Assembly: GCF_947500065.1 (NCBI RefSeq)
Contig: NZ_CANMQT010000001.1
Location: 992,001-1,056,000, forward strand
DNA from: an uncultured Aquimarina sp.
GTDB lineage: Bacteria > Bacteroidota > Bacteroidia > Flavobacteriales > Flavobacteriaceae
Length of the DNA stretch: 64,000 bases
Reading direction: 5' to 3'
The translations under genes were made by a program, and so were the position numbers. The notes under the pieces are model-generated. The model searched no databases, had not been told where the DNA came from, and worked only from the letters and a program-made list of their open reading frames with translations. Below, piece after piece: positions 63,077 through 64,000 of this stretch (positions are counted from its first letter, which is position 1; the number at the start of each line of letters is the position of its first letter).

Positions 63077-64000
63077 ATGAAGATATGGACTTCTAAAAGA
63101 AATTTTTTTTTCTTAATTATTTTGTTTTGCATTTCCAGTAATTTTTTGGCGCAAGATTCTGTTTTAAATCCAGACAATATTCTTCGAAAGCCTATAAACA
63201 TTATTAAAGTTAATGATTCATTACTTGATAAAACATATGTTGAGTTAAATTCTTTAATACAAAAAAATAAAAGTAATTCGGTACTTTCCAAACTATATAC
63301 TGATTCCTACTTAAAGAAAGCTAAAAAGGAAAAAAATCTTCTTGAGATAGCAGAAGGATATTCTCACATTGCAAAAATATCTAATGATAAACTTGTCATT
63401 AGATATCTTGATAGCTCTATTACAATTACGAAAAAAATTAAAAACGAAAGGTTTCCTGGAATAGGCTACATAAGAAAAGGAGTCTATTATTTTTCTAGAG
63501 AAAATTATAATAAAGCTCTTAAAAATTATTTGATAGGTTTACAATATGCAAAAGATAACAACAATGTTCGTCAATTAATTGCCATTAAACACAATATAGG
63601 GTTATTAAAAAATGCTTTAGGGAGTAAAGAAGAAGCCCAAAAAGCTTTTAAAGAGAACTTAACATTTATAAAAACTCAAGATACCATAAATAAATATCTG
63701 GATAGTTACATTATAACACTTTTTGCGATATCAGATACTTATCATAGAATGGATTTACCAGATTCTGCAACATACTATGTAGATAAGGGATTAAGTAAAA
63801 GTTTTAGGCATCAAAACAAGTATATGTATACAAGGTTCCTATTACTGAATAGTGTTAACAATTATGAATTAGGATTCTATAAAAAAGCACTTGATACACT
63901 CTTTAAAGTTGAAAAAGATTCGGAATTAGATGAAGCTAATAAAGTATATTGTAATTTACAAATTGCAAAGGTTTTAATTAAAACTAATAATCAAAAAAAA
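63077..64000 (+). CDS. TPR protein, C-terminus beyond the window
   Basis: A frame opens with ATG at 63077 and runs uninterrupted for 308 codons to the window end. It starts with a signal peptide ('FLIILFCISSNFLAQ') and continues as TPR-like helical pairs ('RKGVYYFSRENYNKALKNYL', 'HNIGLLKNALGSKEEAQKAF'). In Flavobacteriaceae such periplasmic TPR arrays usually precede a helix and a HTH (AraC/LuxR) or kinase domain, so this is probably a membrane regulator; the missing end must decide. Confidence 0.75.
   Translation, partial: MKIWTSKRNFFFLIILFCISSNFLAQDSVLNPDNILRKPINIIKVNDSLLDKTYVELNSLIQKNKSNSVLSKLYTDSYLKKAKKEKNLLEIAEGYSHIAKISNDKLVIRYLDSSITITKKIKNERFPGIGYIRKGVYYFSRENYNKALKNYLIGLQYAKDNNNVRQLIAIKHNIGLLKNALGSKEEAQKAFKENLTFIKTQDTINKYLDSYIITLFAISDTYHRMDLPDSATYYVDKGLSKSFRHQNKYMYTRFLLLNSVNNYELGFYKKALDTLFKVEKDSELDEANKVYCNLQIAKVLIKTNNQKK

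Noticed and set aside
63052..63291. A 79-codon leftward frame near the right end
   Set aside because: It is antisense to the signal peptide and first TPR part of the truncated rightward gene, which has the better protein.

Overview
The window is AT-rich DNA from a member of the Bacteroidota, most likely a marine Flavobacteriaceae species such as an Aquimarina relative. This rests on gene content only: a type IX secretion C-terminal sorting domain, a GLPGLI protein, TonB-linked receptors with carboxypeptidase-like regulatory domains, a FecI/FecR pair, a bat aerotolerance operon, LytTR regulation, and many short lipoproteins with a Cys followed by acidic residues. No rRNA, tRNA, CRISPR array, transposase or phage gene was seen.

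Left part (1-14 kb): a Kelch-like lipoprotein, an alkaline-ceramidase-like membrane protein, a 1.1 kb non-coding stretch with a perfect 18-bp hairpin, and a zinc-protease lipoprotein. Then comes a divergent locus. Leftward are a membrane transglutaminase-like protein, an ATP-grasp ligase and an outer-membrane barrel. Rightward are an ECF sigma factor, a FecR-type anti-sigma and a TonB receptor with an STN signalling domain. Two near-identical 37-bp motifs flank the sigma gene and face outward, one into each transcription unit, so the sigma factor probably controls both arms. CvpA and a secreted lipoprotein follow.

Middle (14-29 kb): an inorganic-carbon set (two SulP transporters around a beta-carbonic anhydrase), then the leftward moxR-DUF58-bat operon. 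A flavodoxin-fold reductase gene sits between batA and batB, bracketed by dispersed repeats.

29-45 kb holds mostly housekeeping and small surface genes: a short-chain dehydrogenase with a 52-aa membrane protein in front, an AlbA-type protein, a phosphoesterase, three secreted proteins, a PolB-type exonuclease, a serine hydrolase, an M57-like protease, a sensor kinase/LytTR pair, a DNA alkyltransferase with a CNNM protein, and a hemB-terB-cytochrome c-dinB operon. Several strong hairpin terminators separate them.

45-64 kb: an ABC ATPase with a permease fused to an M1 peptidase, a T9SS cargo protein, and a compact four-gene operon (XRE regulator with membrane tail, tandem ExbD-like periplasmic protein, small secreted protein, and a VWA/TonB-plug/TPR protein lacking a barrel). 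Next are a GLPGLI/outer-membrane protein pair with a small secreted peptide and an ECF sigma factor, a repeat-rich 700-bp spacer, a conserved-looking hypothetical, and a TPR protein cut by the window end. The divergent sigma-controlled locus and the VWA/plug/ExbD-like operon are the best candidates for undescribed systems.
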